64,000 bases of DNA from Paraglaciecola sp. MB-3u-78 (GTDB lineage: Bacteria; Pseudomonadota; Gammaproteobacteria; Enterobacterales; Alteromonadaceae): the NCBI RefSeq assembly GCF_002835935.1, contig NZ_PJCF01000006.1, positions 62,001 through 126,000 on the forward strand. The letters run 5' to 3'. The notes under the pieces are model-generated. The model was not told where the DNA came from and ran no database searches. It saw only the letters and a list, made by a program, of their open reading frames with translations. The translations under genes and the position numbers were made by a program. Position 1 is the stretch's first letter. Each line of letters opens with the position of its first letter. Shown here one piece after another: positions 17,166 to 26,376 of the stretch.

Positions 17166-17194
17166 TTATTCATACTATCATGATTGTATCTGAA
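17166..17194. other. Right attachment junction of the comM island
   Basis: TTATTCATACTA (17166-17177), then 13 bases, then core TGAA (17191-17194) joined to the comM 5' part. The arm is the exact complement of 9571-9582. Reconstructed attB in comM codes for PARFQLVAAMNPSP, the conserved segment of Mg-chelatase AAA proteins. Confidence 0.8.
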
Positions 17195-18209
17195 ATCTTG
17201 CAGGAAATTGTGCTTGCCTCGCGGCTCTGGAAATACTCACCGTGCCTGATTCTAAAGGCTCTCGCAATACATCCAATACTTTGCGGTCAAACTCCGGTAA
17301 TTCGTCAAGAAATAGCACGCCATTGTGGGCCAGCGAAATTTCACCCGGCCTAGGTATGCTTCCCCCTCCAACTAAAGCTACCGCAGAACTGGTGTGGTGT
17401 GGATGGCGAAAAGCCCGTTGCTTCCAAGTGGCAGGGTCAACAGGTTTACCCACAATCGAATGAATCGCCGCTGAGGCTAAGGCTTCTTCATCTGTCATTG
17501 GAGGCAAAATCGTAATGAGGCGACTTGCCAACATAGTTTTACCTGTGCCAGGCGGGCCGGTAAATAACAAATTGTGTCCACCCGCGGCGGCAATCTCCAA
17601 GGCACGTTTGCCGGCTGCCTGACCAACCACGTCTTGCAGGTCATTTTCATAAGATGCTTGTTCTTCTAGGGATTGTGCTTGGTATAGATCAAGGACGCGT
17701 TGCCCGGCTATATGATGAAATACATCTAATAATTGGCTAGCAGGTAAAATTTTTGCATCTTTAATCAACGATGCCTCAGCCGCATTTTCGACGGGCAATA
17801 TCGCTATACGATTGGCTTGTGAGCACGCGTAGGTAAAAGGTAAGGCACCAGTTATGGAGCGAATCTCTCCAGATAAAGCCAGCTCCCCCACTAGCTCGAT
17901 ATTGCCTAGCTGGTTGTCGGTTAGTTGGTTACTTGCTGCGATAATGCCTATGGCAATGGCTAAATCAAAACGCCCGCCTTCTTTGGGTAAGTCCGCAGGC
18001 GCTAAATTAACTGTGATACGTTTAGCGGGGAATTCAAAGCCAGAATTAATTAATGCACTGCGGACTCGGTCTTTTGCCTCTCGTACAGATGCTTCTGGCA
18101 ACCCGACTAAGTTAAAGCAGGGTAGGCCGTTGGATAGGTGCACTTCAACGGTAATAAGGGGGGCGTCAATGCCTACGCTTGCTCTTGAATAAACAACGGC
18201 TAATGACAT
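17191..18209 (-). pseudogene. comM: ComM/YifB Mg-chelatase-like helicase, N-terminal part (split by island)
   Basis: Starts [30 protein letters not shown] and includes the N-terminal Lon-like fold ([23 protein letters not shown]). The AAA+ core has Walker A GPPGTGKT, Walker [11 protein letters not shown] and FRHPHHTSS. It reads to PARFQ, where the island begins; the frame then closes after three foreign codons (IQS) at 17178. The sensor/arginine-finger and C-terminal domain are on the distant fragment at 9060-9559. The loss predicts reduced natural transformation and branch migration while the island is integrated, reversible by precise excision. ATG 18209 is preferred over an adjoining TTG because the family begins MSL. 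Confidence 0.94.
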
Positions 18210-18272
18210 CAAGCAACTCCATTTGCGAACAGGGTGAGTCTTAAGGCTAGCTAATCATCATAAAATTGCGAG

Positions 18273-18902
18273 TTATTCATCCTTCACTGAATCGTGAGGG
18301 TTAAAGACAGGAAGATGCCAGTTCCACTTCATCGCGCAGAGACGACAGGCTAAGGTGATGCAGAAGGTTATTATCATGCAACTGACGGTACTCAAACCTA
18401 ATTGAAAACCTAAGATGTAACTCGCCCCGCCTAAAACACAAGCGGTAGCATATAGTTCACCTTTTAAAACCATTGGAATTTCTCGGCAAATTACATCGCG
18501 GATCAATCCCCCAAAGACTGCTGTCATAGTGCCTAATGCAATCGCTACAAGAGGAGAGGCGCCGTAAGTCATTGCTTTTTGTAAGCCCATCACATTAAAA
18601 AACGCTAAACCAAAAGCATCGGCGAAAAACAGGTAACGCAGTGGGAACGTGTCTTTGCTACGTAACCATATGATTGTGGAAAAGGCTGCGAGGATAATCA
18701 CATAGAAAAAACTAGGATCTTGTACCCAAAAAACCGGTAAGTCTAAAATCATATCCCTTAGGGTGCCACCGCCAATGGCAGTAACCGACGCAAGTACCAC
18801 CACACCAAAGCCATCCATGTGTTTTTTATATGCCATCAGTGTACCTGCGATAGCAAACACCGCGACACCCGCTAAATCCACCCAATGTAACCAAGTTTCC
18901 AT
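18273..18902 (-). CDS. Trimeric intracellular cation (TRIC) channel family protein (YicG/YadS-like), 209 aa
   Basis: Inner-membrane protein with about seven hydrophobic helices and the internal repeat typical of this family. The first repeat has GVAVFAIAGTLMAYKKHMDGFGVVVLASVTAIGGGTLRDMIL, and the second has LGTMTAVFGGLIRDVICREIPMVL. The GGG(T/L)xRD motifs are the family signature. Bacterial relatives are trimeric monovalent-cation channels related to animal TRIC. Length is normal. It lies 63 bases downstream of the comM start on the same strand and is transcribed towards it, so the two may share an operon. Confidence 0.9.
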   Translation of the reverse strand: METWLHWVDLAGVAVFAIAGTLMAYKKHMDGFGVVVLASVTAIGGGTLRDMILDLPVFWVQDPSFFYVIILAAFSTIIWLRSKDTFPLRYLFFADAFGLAFFNVMGLQKAMTYGASPLVAIALGTMTAVFGGLIRDVICREIPMVLKGELYATACVLGGASYILGFQLGLSTVSCMIITFCITLACRLCAMKWNWHLPVFNPHDSVKDE

Positions 18903-19109
18903 ATTTTCCTAATGTGTAAGTTTGTTTATTTAAGAATGATAAAGTTAAAATGTATAGGTATATAACCCTCTAAAAAGGCATATAGCAATGCTTGATCAAA
19001 ATATCAGCTTCATGCTATTTCTATATCCAGTGATGATAAATAAAATGTTTGATGTAATGCCCTATTCTTTTTGCGCAATGCAGTGACAACATCCCTAGTA
19101 TAAAGGTAT

Positions 19110-19133
19110 GTGATTATTTTATTGTGGGAATAG
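19110..19133 (+). CDS. Possible ilv leader peptide (short, Ile/Leu-rich)
   Basis: GTG-ATT-ATT-TTA-TTG-TGG-GAA-TAG codes for MIILLWE. It stands 33 bases before an attenuator-type terminator and carries two Ile and two Leu codons, as expected for translational attenuation of branched-chain amino-acid operons. AAAGG lies close upstream, at unusually short spacing. It is shorter than enterobacterial ilv leaders, so this reading is tentative. Confidence 0.3.
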   Translation: MIILLWE

Positions 19134-19166
19134 TGTTAACGTCTTGTAAGAATATTAGAATACACA

Positions 19167-19197
19167 CCCCCTCGCACGAAAGTTCGAGGGGGTTTTT
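19167..19197 (+). terminator. ilv operon attenuator terminator
   Basis: CCCCCTCG (19167-19174) pairs with CGAGGGGG (19185-19192), followed by TTTTT. It lies immediately upstream of branched-chain biosynthesis sequence and downstream of a possible Ile/Leu leader, the position of the attenuator in ilvGMEDA-type operons. Because the first genes of the operon are missing, it now stands directly in front of the ilvD remnant and ilvA. Confidence 0.7.
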
Positions 19198-19200
19198 GTT

Positions 19201-20224
19201 AATGGCACTGCCATGGGTCACTCGACTAATACAATCTTGCATTTGTTGGCAGCAGCGGTTGAAGGAGATATACCTTTTACTTTGGATGATATTGATAGGT
19301 TGTCTCGTAATGTACCGCATCTATGTAAAGTCGTGCCTGCTACACCACAATATCATATGGAAGACATGCACCGAGCGGGTGGCGTGTTAGTTATTTTAGC
19401 TGAGATAAATCGAGCCGGACTGTTACATGCAGATTCGCCACACGTATTAGATAAAACCATAGGTGAAGTCATAGCACAGTGGGATATTACTAATCCTGCC
19501 AATGAGCACGCATTGCAATTTTATAAAGCAGGACCTGCTGGAATTCGCACCACTAAAGCTTTTAGCCAAAATTGTCGCTATCCTACAGCCGATACAGATC
19601 GTGAAAATGGTTGTATCCGAAATCGCGCCAATACATTCAGCGAAGAAGGCGGCCTAGCTGTGTTATTTGGCAATAATGCTTTAAATGGTTGTATTGTAAA
19701 AACCGCTGTGTGGACGAGTCTATCCATAAGTTTACTGGCAGAGCGCATATATTTGAAAGCCAAGATGAGGCAGTAAAAGCTATTTTGGCTGATAAAGTGG
19801 TCGCTGGCGACGTGGTTATCATTCGGTATGAAGGCCCAAAAGGTGGCCCTAGTATGCAAAAAATGTTATACCCCACCTATCTTAAAGCCAAAGGTTTAGG
19901 TAAAAAGTGCGCATTGATTACTGATGGTCGTTTTTCTGGTGGTACATCAGGTTTGTCTATCGGCGATTGTGCGCCAGAAACAGCCAGTGGCGGCATTGGT
20001 TTGGTTGAAGAAGGCGACATTATTATTATCGATATTTCAGCACGTAAAATTGATATTAGCGACCAAGCCTTACAAATACGCCGCGAAACAATGGATGTCA
20101 GTGAAAAACCATGGAAACTGTATCTCGTGTGCGTAAAGTCTCACTTGCCCTTAAAGCTTATGCCTTGTTAGCCACCAGTGCTGATAAAGGTGCGGTGCGT
20201 GATGCATCAAAATTGGAAGATTAA
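19201..20224 (+). pseudogene. ilvD: Dihydroxy-acid dehydratase, 3' half with frameshifts
   Basis: Corresponds to roughly the second half of IlvD (about E. coli residue 273 onward). Recognisable blocks are [91 protein letters not shown] and [15 protein letters not shown]. At least three frame breaks are visible: a missing G near 19208, a missing G near 19707 (GCTGGTGTGGAC expected), and a further small lesion near 20113. Single-codon losses also occur (LYPT-YLK, SGG-IGL). The 5' half and the rest of the upstream operon are gone. The enzyme would have needed an Fe-S cluster and is certainly inactive. The stop is directly followed by the ilvA start. Confidence 0.93.
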
Positions 20225-21775
20225 ATGACCCGTTCAGCGAATGATTATCTAAAGAGAATATTGTTAGCGCCCGTTTATGACGTGGCGGTGAATTCTGATT
20301 TACAAAAACTAGATAAGCTTTCTGCTTCTTTAGGTAACGAAATTTGGTTAAAGCGAGAAGATCAACAGCCTGTTAAGTCTTTTAAATTGCGGGGCGCTTA
20401 TAACAAAATATGCCAGCTTTCTGATGAACAATTGGCAAAAGGTTTGGTGGCTTCCTCTGCAGGTAACCACGCTCAAGGCGTGGCTTACTCGGCAAAAAAG
20501 AAAGGGGTCAAAGCTACGATTGTTATGCCCGCTACTGCACCGGATATTAAAGTCGAAGCGGTGCGCAATTTTGGTGGAGAGTTCGTGGATGTGGTATTGC
20601 ATGGCACCAGTTTTGAACAAGCAAAAGAAGAAGCACTACGGCTGTCTAAAAAGCATGGTTACACTATGGTTGCTCCTTTCGATGATGAAGACGTCATCGT
20701 TGGTCAAGGAACCATAGCCCGTGAATTACTTGAACAAAATCCGGATTTAGATACCTTATTCATCGCCGTTGGTGGCGGGGGATTGATATCTGGCATTTCG
20801 GTATTTCTCAAACAGCTTAAGCCTGAATTGAAGATTATCGCCGTGGAGTCTGATGAGTCAGCGTGTTTACAAGCCGCTATGGAGGCAGGAAAACCTGTAC
20901 CTCTTGATCATGTGGGCATTTTTGCTGATGGTGTTGCGGTAAAAATTATTGGTGAAGAACCTTTTCGTTTATGCCAAAAATATGTAGATGAAGTGATAAC
21001 GGTCAACACTGATGAAATCTGTGCGGCGATCAAAGACATATTTGATGATACTCGCGTTATTGCGGAACCAGCAGGTGCCTTGTCGATTGCGGGTATACGT
21101 AAGTATCTCAGAAAAAATCCGATGCAAGGTAAAAAGTTTGGTGGCATTTTATGTGGTGCTAATATCAACTTCCATACATTGCGATATGTCTCTGAACGTT
21201 GCGAATTAGGTGAACAAAAAGAAGCCGTCATAGCCGTTAAAATTCCTGAGCATAAAGGCGCATTTAGAGCGTTTTGTGAGCTTTTGGGTGGGCGCGCTAT
21301 TACCGAATTTAATTACCGTTATTCCACAGACCGTGAAGCTCATATTTTTGTTGGCATCAGGTTAAGAGAAGGTCGTCAAGAATTAGCAAAACTCACGGAC
21401 TCACTTAGCAGCAATGGTTATAATAGTTTTGATTTATCCGAAAACGAAATGGCCAAGTTGCATGTGCGTTATATGGTCGGAGGCAGACCCCCTAGCCTTC
21501 TCAACGAAAAGTTATTTTCCTTTGAATTCCCAGAGTACCCCGGTGCACTGATGAAGTTTCTGGATACCTTGGGCGAAAGATGGAATATCACTTTATTCCA
21601 CTATCGCAATCACGGTGCGGCTGAAGGTTTGGTATTGGCTGGTTTTGATATTATAGATGCTGAGCGTGGCGAATTTGATAAACACTTAGCTAAGTTAGGG
21701 TATTTATACCAAGAACAAACAGACAACCCTGCCTACAAGTTTTTCTTGTCTGATTTGAATGGTGTATTTGAGTAA
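20225..21775 (+). CDS. ilvA: Biosynthetic threonine deaminase, 516 aa
   Basis: PLP enzyme that converts threonine to 2-oxobutanoate, the committed step to isoleucine. The PLP lysine is K54 in [11 protein letters not shown]. The catalytic domain includes [46 protein letters not shown] and [18 protein letters not shown]. Two ACT-like regulatory modules follow ([28 protein letters not shown] and [32 protein letters not shown]), giving the long isoleucine-inhibited form like E. coli IlvA. ATG 20225 directly follows the TAA of the ilvD remnant, indicating a former ilvD-ilvA operon. It is now probably expressed from the ilv leader promoter through the attenuator. Confidence 0.96.
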   Translation: MTRSANDYLKRILLAPVYDVAVNSDLQKLDKLSASLGNEIWLKREDQQPVKSFKLRGAYNKICQLSDEQLAKGLVASSAGNHAQGVAYSAKKKGVKATIVMPATAPDIKVEAVRNFGGEFVDVVLHGTSFEQAKEEALRLSKKHGYTMVAPFDDEDVIVGQGTIARELLEQNPDLDTLFIAVGGGGLISGISVFLKQLKPELKIIAVESDESACLQAAMEAGKPVPLDHVGIFADGVAVKIIGEEPFRLCQKYVDEVITVNTDEICAAIKDIFDDTRVIAEPAGALSIAGIRKYLRKNPMQGKKFGGILCGANINFHTLRYVSERCELGEQKEAVIAVKIPEHKGAFRAFCELLGGRAITEFNYRYSTDREAHIFVGIRLREGRQELAKLTDSLSSNGYNSFDLSENEMAKLHVRYMVGGRPPSLLNEKLFSFEFPEYPGALMKFLDTLGERWNITLFHYRNHGAAEGLVLAGFDIIDAERGEFDKHLAKLGYLYQEQTDNPAYKFFLSDLNGVFE

Positions 21776-21791
21776 TAGGCGCTTGTTAAAG

Positions 21792-22712
21792 ATGCAAAAA
21801 ATAGTGGATGATATTGCGGCGCAGATGGCTTCAAGAACTGAAAAAGGCACTGTTGCTAGTTATATTCCTCAATTAGCATGTGTTAACCCCGACCAGTTTT
21901 CCATCAGTGTTGCTTTAGCCGATGGTTCGGTCTTTAGTGCTGGCTGCGCACAAACCTTATTCTCAATCCAGAGCATTTCAAAAGTCTTTACCTTGACTTT
22001 AGCCTTGGGAAAACTAGGTGAGCGAGTGTGGAATAGAGTGGGCCGAGAACCCTCAGGTGACCCGTTTAATTCTATTGTTCAGCTTGAACACGAGCAAGGA
22101 AAACCCCGCAACCCTTTTGTAAACGCTGGAGCTATTGCTATAGCCGATGCCATTATTCAAGGTCATCAGCCCAAAGAAATATTGGCTGAAATTCTTCAGT
22201 TTATGCGATTTTTAGCCAATGATGAAAGCATAGTCATAGATGAAAAAGTGGCTCGTTCAGAGGAACTGACTGGCGAGAGGAATGCATCTTTGGCGCATTT
22301 TATGGCATCCTTTGGGCATTTTGAAAACCCTGTAGATATTGTTTTGGGGACTTATTTCCATCATTGTTCTATCGCAATGAACACAGTTCAGTTGGCAACT
22401 GCGGGGCTGTTTTTAGCTAACAGCGGTGTCAATCCCATCACAGGTTATCGGGTTGTGTCATCAGATAGAGCAAAACGCATTAATTCTCTAATGTTGATGT
22501 GTGGCCATTATGATGGTTCAGGGGAATTTGCATATCGAGTCGGGTTACCGGGTAAAAGTGGTGTAGGTGGCGGCATACTCGCGATTGCGCCTTGCAATGC
22601 TTCAATCGCCGTATGGTCCCCAGGATTGGATACTATTGGCAATAGCAAACTTGGAACCGAAGCGCTGGAGTTACTCACTCAAAAAACGGACTGGTCGGTT
22701 TTTGGTAAATAG
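21792..22712 (+). CDS. glsA: Glutaminase, 306 aa
   Basis: Hydrolyses glutamine to glutamate and ammonia. It has the serine-dependent beta-lactamase-like fold with S61-x-x-K64 in [20 protein letters not shown]. Family blocks are [30 protein letters not shown], the ARSEE-type segment, [42 protein letters not shown] and [15 protein letters not shown] 21792 is chosen because relatives start close to this point; a longer in-frame start at 21759 would overlap the ilvA stop. The ribosome-binding site is weak. It probably follows ilvA as a co-transcribed gene. Confidence 0.92.
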   Translation: MQKIVDDIAAQMASRTEKGTVASYIPQLACVNPDQFSISVALADGSVFSAGCAQTLFSIQSISKVFTLTLALGKLGERVWNRVGREPSGDPFNSIVQLEHEQGKPRNPFVNAGAIAIADAIIQGHQPKEILAEILQFMRFLANDESIVIDEKVARSEELTGERNASLAHFMASFGHFENPVDIVLGTYFHHCSIAMNTVQLATAGLFLANSGVNPITGYRVVSSDRAKRINSLMLMCGHYDGSGEFAYRVGLPGKSGVGGGILAIAPCNASIAVWSPGLDTIGNSKLGTEALELLTQKTDWSVFGK

Positions 22713-22847
22713 CTTAGGTTAAATACCAAATCTGGCAGATGAGGCAGTTTATTTGCTGGTTGTTTTAGCCTAGTCATTTCTATCTTTTAAAGCGTTTTTT
22801 AAGTAGCCTTACCCGGCTTGTTTTAGCCTTATTATGGACTCTCTATT

Positions 22848-24086
22848 TTGCATACACTTGCTCAGCTAAAGTCTGGCCAATTGACGGGTATTTCGCGCCT
22901 CACATTGTCAGAAAATTTAACCTCATTTCCAACTGAAATTTTATCACTAGCTGATACGTTAGAAATTCTAGATTTATCCAATAACCAACTATCCGCATTG
23001 CCTAATTCGTTAAAGCAGCTTAAAAAAATGAAGATTATTTTTGCCTCAAACAATCATTTTGAAACCTTGCCTGAGAGTCTGGGCCAATGTGAAAGTCTTG
23101 AGATGGTGGGTTTTAAGTCCAATAAAATCAAACATGTACCAGATGAATCTTTGCCTGCGAAGTTGCGCTGGTTAATTTTAACCGATAACCAGTTAACCCG
23201 ATTACCCGACACCCTAGGTGAACGTCCAAGGTTACAAAAATTAGCCTTGGCGGGTAATCAACTTACGCAGTTACCAGCAAACTTAACACAATTGACTAAC
23301 CTTGAACTGGTGCGTATTTCGGCCAATCAATTAACCGAATGTCCCGACCAGTTGTTGGTATTACCCAAACTCGCTTGGTTGGCGTTTTCTGGTAATCCGT
23401 TTAGTTGTAGTGACATAGATATTCAATCAGTCCCTGTTGTGCCTTTTTCAAGCTTTTCCTTACAAAACGTATTGGGGCAAGGGGCATCCGGTGTTATTTC
23501 AAAAGCGGTTTGGAATACAGCAACTGATGCTTTCCCGGATGAAATCGCCGTTAAAGTGTTCAAAGGCGAATTAACAAGTGACGGTTACCCAGAGGATGAA
23601 CTGCAGGCGTGCTTAAAAGTCGGAGATCATGCAAGTTTAGTGAAGTCTTTAGCTCAGGTAAATGAACAAGACTGTTTAGCTTTAGTGATGCAACTTATTC
23701 CTGAACACTATAACAATCTTGGTTTGCCACCGGATTTTGATACTTGTACTCGCGATACATTTAAAGTGGGTTTCACATTGCCCATTGAGCAAATAAGCAA
23801 GGTAGTTAAACAAATGCAATCAGTTTTTGCCCACTTACATGAAAATCAGGTAAGCCACGGTGACTTGTATGCACATAATACTTTATTCGATCAAGATGCC
23901 AACATCATTTTCGGTGATTTTGGTGCGGCCACTATGTATCATATGTTAAATGAAACACAGCAGGCACAAGTTCAACAAATTGAGCATAGGGCGCTGAATT
24001 ACTTTATCGAAGATTTATTGAGTGTTTGTGCTGAAGAAGATAAAACCAGTGATGAATATCAAACCCTAGTTGAGCGGATTAACTAA
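22848..24086 (+). CDS. Leucine-rich-repeat protein with a C-terminal protein kinase domain, 412 aa
   Basis: The N-terminal half (about 15-190) holds about seven leucine-rich repeats (LEILDLSNNQLSALPNSL, LRWLILTDNQLTRLPDTL, LQKLALAGNQLTQLPANL). The C-terminal half is a small kinase fold: glycine loop LGQGASGV (about 207-214), catalytic Lys in AVKVF (about 236), HGDLYAHN (about 337-344, HRD replaced by HGD) and DFGA (about 356). It resembles a group of proteobacterial LRR-kinases of unknown substrate. No signal peptide or membrane helix is present, so it is probably cytoplasmic. No ATG fits; TTG at 22848 with GGACT about ten bases upstream is the best start. Confidence 0.8.
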   Translation: MHTLAQLKSGQLTGISRLTLSENLTSFPTEILSLADTLEILDLSNNQLSALPNSLKQLKKMKIIFASNNHFETLPESLGQCESLEMVGFKSNKIKHVPDESLPAKLRWLILTDNQLTRLPDTLGERPRLQKLALAGNQLTQLPANLTQLTNLELVRISANQLTECPDQLLVLPKLAWLAFSGNPFSCSDIDIQSVPVVPFSSFSLQNVLGQGASGVISKAVWNTATDAFPDEIAVKVFKGELTSDGYPEDELQACLKVGDHASLVKSLAQVNEQDCLALVMQLIPEHYNNLGLPPDFDTCTRDTFKVGFTLPIEQISKVVKQMQSVFAHLHENQVSHGDLYAHNTLFDQDANIIFGDFGAATMYHMLNETQQAQVQQIEHRALNYFIEDLLSVCAEEDKTSDEYQTLVERIN

Positions 24087-24183
24087 AAATATTCAGGATG
24101 GACTGGTTATTCATAGATACCCCAACTACTAGGCGCGGTATTCCCACTATTGATAAAATCGCAGTTTTTTGCCTTAAGTAAGC

Positions 24184-25140
24184 TCAAGAACACAGCGTAT
24201 TATAATATAAATTCAACAAAGCTTGGCTGTCTACATCAACACATATTTGTTGTTTGGGTTGCTGCTGCCAGCCATCTACTGGAAAAGCTTTTTCGGTTGT
24301 TTTGCACAATGCCATACCAATGGCTGGGCCTTCGCATACTACCCGTATCGGCCCTTGTTTTACTTTAAATAGTTCTGGCGCTAATACATAGGCTACTGCC
24401 GATGAGTCGTGTACATAAAACCCATCTAACCCAGCGCTTTGTTTATGAAAGTCGCTGTAAAAGCGACTGATCTGATAGATAAATTCACCGTACTTAGCGG
24501 ACTGTTCTCTGAGAGTTTGTATGTAGGCATTACTCATAATGCTTTGTTGGGTGACATCTAGCCCTACTACTGTGACTGGCCATTTTTGAGTAAATACAAT
24601 ATCGGCCGCATGAGGGTCGCCTATGATATTGGCTTCTGCATAGGGGCTAACGTTACCTGTGTGTCCGTTATGGCCAAAGGCGCCCCCCATCACGACTACT
24701 TCTTTCACTAAGTCTGCTATGTCGGGTGCTTTTTGTATGGCTAAGGCTAGATTAGTTAAGCGTCCTACTGCCACAAGTGTGACTTCGTTTGGGTTGTTAC
24801 GTACAGTTTCGATTATAAAATCGCAGGCTGAGCGTGAGTCGGCTTTTATAGGCAATGTATCGGGTAAGTCGATATCCCCTAGACCGTTTTGGCCATGTAC
24901 AAAAGTGGTTGGCTCACCAGCAGGAACCACTAATGGGGTGTCAGCTCCTACACAAACAGTTGTGGCAATTGCAAAGCGCTGTTTTAGATACAAGGCGTTG
25001 CGGGTGGCGTTTTCAATGCTGGCGTTGCCAAACACTGTGGTGATCCCTAATAGGTCTATTTTACCACTGGCATGGGCAAATAGTATGGCCATGGCGTCGT
25101 CGATACCCGGATCAGTATCAAAAATGACTTTGTTTTTCAT
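24184..25140 (-). CDS. Inosine/uridine-preferring nucleoside hydrolase, 318 aa
   Basis: Cleaves the N-glycosidic bond of ribonucleosides. The N-terminal calcium/ribose motif is clear: IFDTDPGIDDAMAILFA. It is followed by TTVFGNASIENATRNAL, VHGQNGLGD, VVVMGGAFG, EANIIGDPHAADIVF, and FYVHDSSAVAYVLAP with the C-terminal active-site histidine. Length is normal. ATG 25140 overlaps the TGA of the upstream transporter gene (ATGA), which implies translational coupling, and AGGGA lies nine bases before it. It is the last gene of the four-gene purine/nucleoside operon. Confidence 0.93.
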   Translation of the reverse strand: MKNKVIFDTDPGIDDAMAILFAHASGKIDLLGITTVFGNASIENATRNALYLKQRFAIATTVCVGADTPLVVPAGEPTTFVHGQNGLGDIDLPDTLPIKADSRSACDFIIETVRNNPNEVTLVAVGRLTNLALAIQKAPDIADLVKEVVVMGGAFGHNGHTGNVSPYAEANIIGDPHAADIVFTQKWPVTVVGLDVTQQSIMSNAYIQTLREQSAKYGEFIYQISRFYSDFHKQSAGLDGFYVHDSSAVAYVLAPELFKVKQGPIRVVCEGPAIGMALCKTTEKAFPVDGWQQQPKQQICVDVDSQALLNLYYNTLCS

Positions 25141-26348
25141 AAGGTTTGTCCCTGTACTTCTATAGTTGAACGGGCTTTTTGTTCTAGCAGTAAACATGTG
25201 GATATTAAGATTGCCACTAGTACAAACCCAATCACTGTCATCAACATGGCACTACTCACACCAAAGTTTGCTACCACTAGGGCCGAGAGTGCCGGTGCCA
25301 CTGTGCTACCCACAGTAGCTGAACACAGTAAAAAAGTGACTAATATGGGTGGGGCGTTTTTTATTTGCTGAGAGCCTACGGATATACCTAATTTAAAGAT
25401 ACAGGAGGTCATAAACCCTAAGCCTAAGGTAATAGTTAAAAACCAATCTGGATCTTCAGTGGCATACAACAAGCTAGCTAATATAATCGCGACGGCTATT
25501 ACAGTAAGCAATAAAGGTCGAGTCGGCACTTTTATGACCAATAGGGTAACAATAAGCAAGCCAAATATAGATGGCCCCCAGTAGTTACCAACGGCGCCAG
25601 CGGCTTGGTTGGCATCTAGGTCAAGTGCTTGCTGTAAATAGCTTGGCGCCCAGATTAAAAATGTGGTTTGTGTGGTTAAGTAGCAACATAAGGCCAAGGC
25701 AACAATAAAGACTCTCGGGGTCCATATGTTGGCTTTAGGTGCCGATCCGTTTGACTGAGTTTCTTGTTTATCGGCTGTGCTTTGATCTGGAAATTTTAAG
25801 GTGAAGCAAGCTAATAATATGAGTATTGCCAATACCCCAACTGCTGCGTAGCTCACTGTCCACAGTTGGTTTGCTGACAGCAGCACAACCGCTAAAGATG
25901 GAAACACAAAACCCGCTAAACTAAAGGAGCAATCTGTGGCTAAGAATGCAGAAGCTCTTTTTTGTTCGTTGTATAAATTAGCAATTAATACTGCGCCGCC
26001 GGCTAGGCCTACACCGCAACATATGCCCAGTGTAAATAAGTAAAATGACACCACCCATTGTAAGCGACTATCTATTGTCACCATTAATATGAGTAACCCA
26101 ATAAAAGCAAGATAATTCACCTGCAAAATCCGCTTTATAGGAAAACGTCCATACACCAACATGGCTATAAAGGTCCCAGCAAAGGTGCCGCCTGTTAGCA
26201 ATGAAAACATTGAGGCTGCATGGGTAATACTTATTTCAAGGTAATCAGCTACAGGAGAAATCAATACGCCTATTTGCGTTAAAAGGCCCGACATTACCAT
26301 GTAGGTCATAAAAGCCACTATAGTTAATAACGCTTTGTTCATCCCCAT
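25137..26348 (-). CDS. Major facilitator superfamily transporter (TsgA-like), 403 aa
   Basis: Twelve-helix MFS permease starting MGMNKALLTIVAFMTYMVMSGLLTQIGVLISPVADYL, related in pattern to TsgA/FucP-type transporters. The MFS loop between helices 2 and 3 is present in modified form (LVYGRFPIKRILQVNY), and a hydrophilic central loop of about 25 residues (PDQSTADKQETQSNGSAPK) separates the halves. TAGGA lies before ATG 26348, so this start is preferred to the upstream in-frame start at 26405. It sits between an amidohydrolase and a nucleoside hydrolase gene and overlaps the latter by four bases. Nucleoside or nucleobase uptake is the likely role by context, but the substrate is not determined by sequence. 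Confidence 0.8.
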   Translation of the reverse strand: MGMNKALLTIVAFMTYMVMSGLLTQIGVLISPVADYLEISITHAASMFSLLTGGTFAGTFIAMLVYGRFPIKRILQVNYLAFIGLLILMVTIDSRLQWVVSFYLFTLGICCGVGLAGGAVLIANLYNEQKRASAFLATDCSFSLAGFVFPSLAVVLLSANQLWTVSYAAVGVLAILILLACFTLKFPDQSTADKQETQSNGSAPKANIWTPRVFIVALALCCYLTTQTTFLIWAPSYLQQALDLDANQAAGAVGNYWGPSIFGLLIVTLLVIKVPTRPLLLTVIAVAIILASLLYATEDPDWFLTITLGLGFMTSCIFKLGISVGSQQIKNAPPILVTFLLCSATVGSTVAPALSALVVANFGVSSAMLMTVIGFVLVAILISTCLLLEQKARSTIEVQGQTL

Positions 26349-26376
26349 TTTGTTTCCTACTATTTTTGTTGTTTTG

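Larger units (their letters stand above)
9560..17194. mobile_element. Serine-recombinase genomic island integrated in comM (about 7.6 kb)
   Basis: The two comM halves flank this segment and join cleanly at a 4-bp core, TGAA, present at 9556-9559 and 17191-17194. The large serine recombinase gene lies at the right end, typical of integrases next to their att site. Cargo: HUH replication protein (9773), zinc-ribbon membrane protein (11162), a short minus-strand ORF (12674), small resolvase (13135), split zinc-ribbon peptide (14065), a two-helix membrane protein (14345). A 12-bp inverted repeat TAGTATGAATAA lies just inside each end. comM is a known island target in Acinetobacter (AbaR type), but those use Tn7-like transposition, not a serine integrase. 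Confidence 0.9.

Noticed and set aside
19124-19390. 88-codon plus frame starting near the ilv leader
   Set aside because: It runs through the terminator hairpin and is out of frame with the ilvD remnant, which explains the DNA better.
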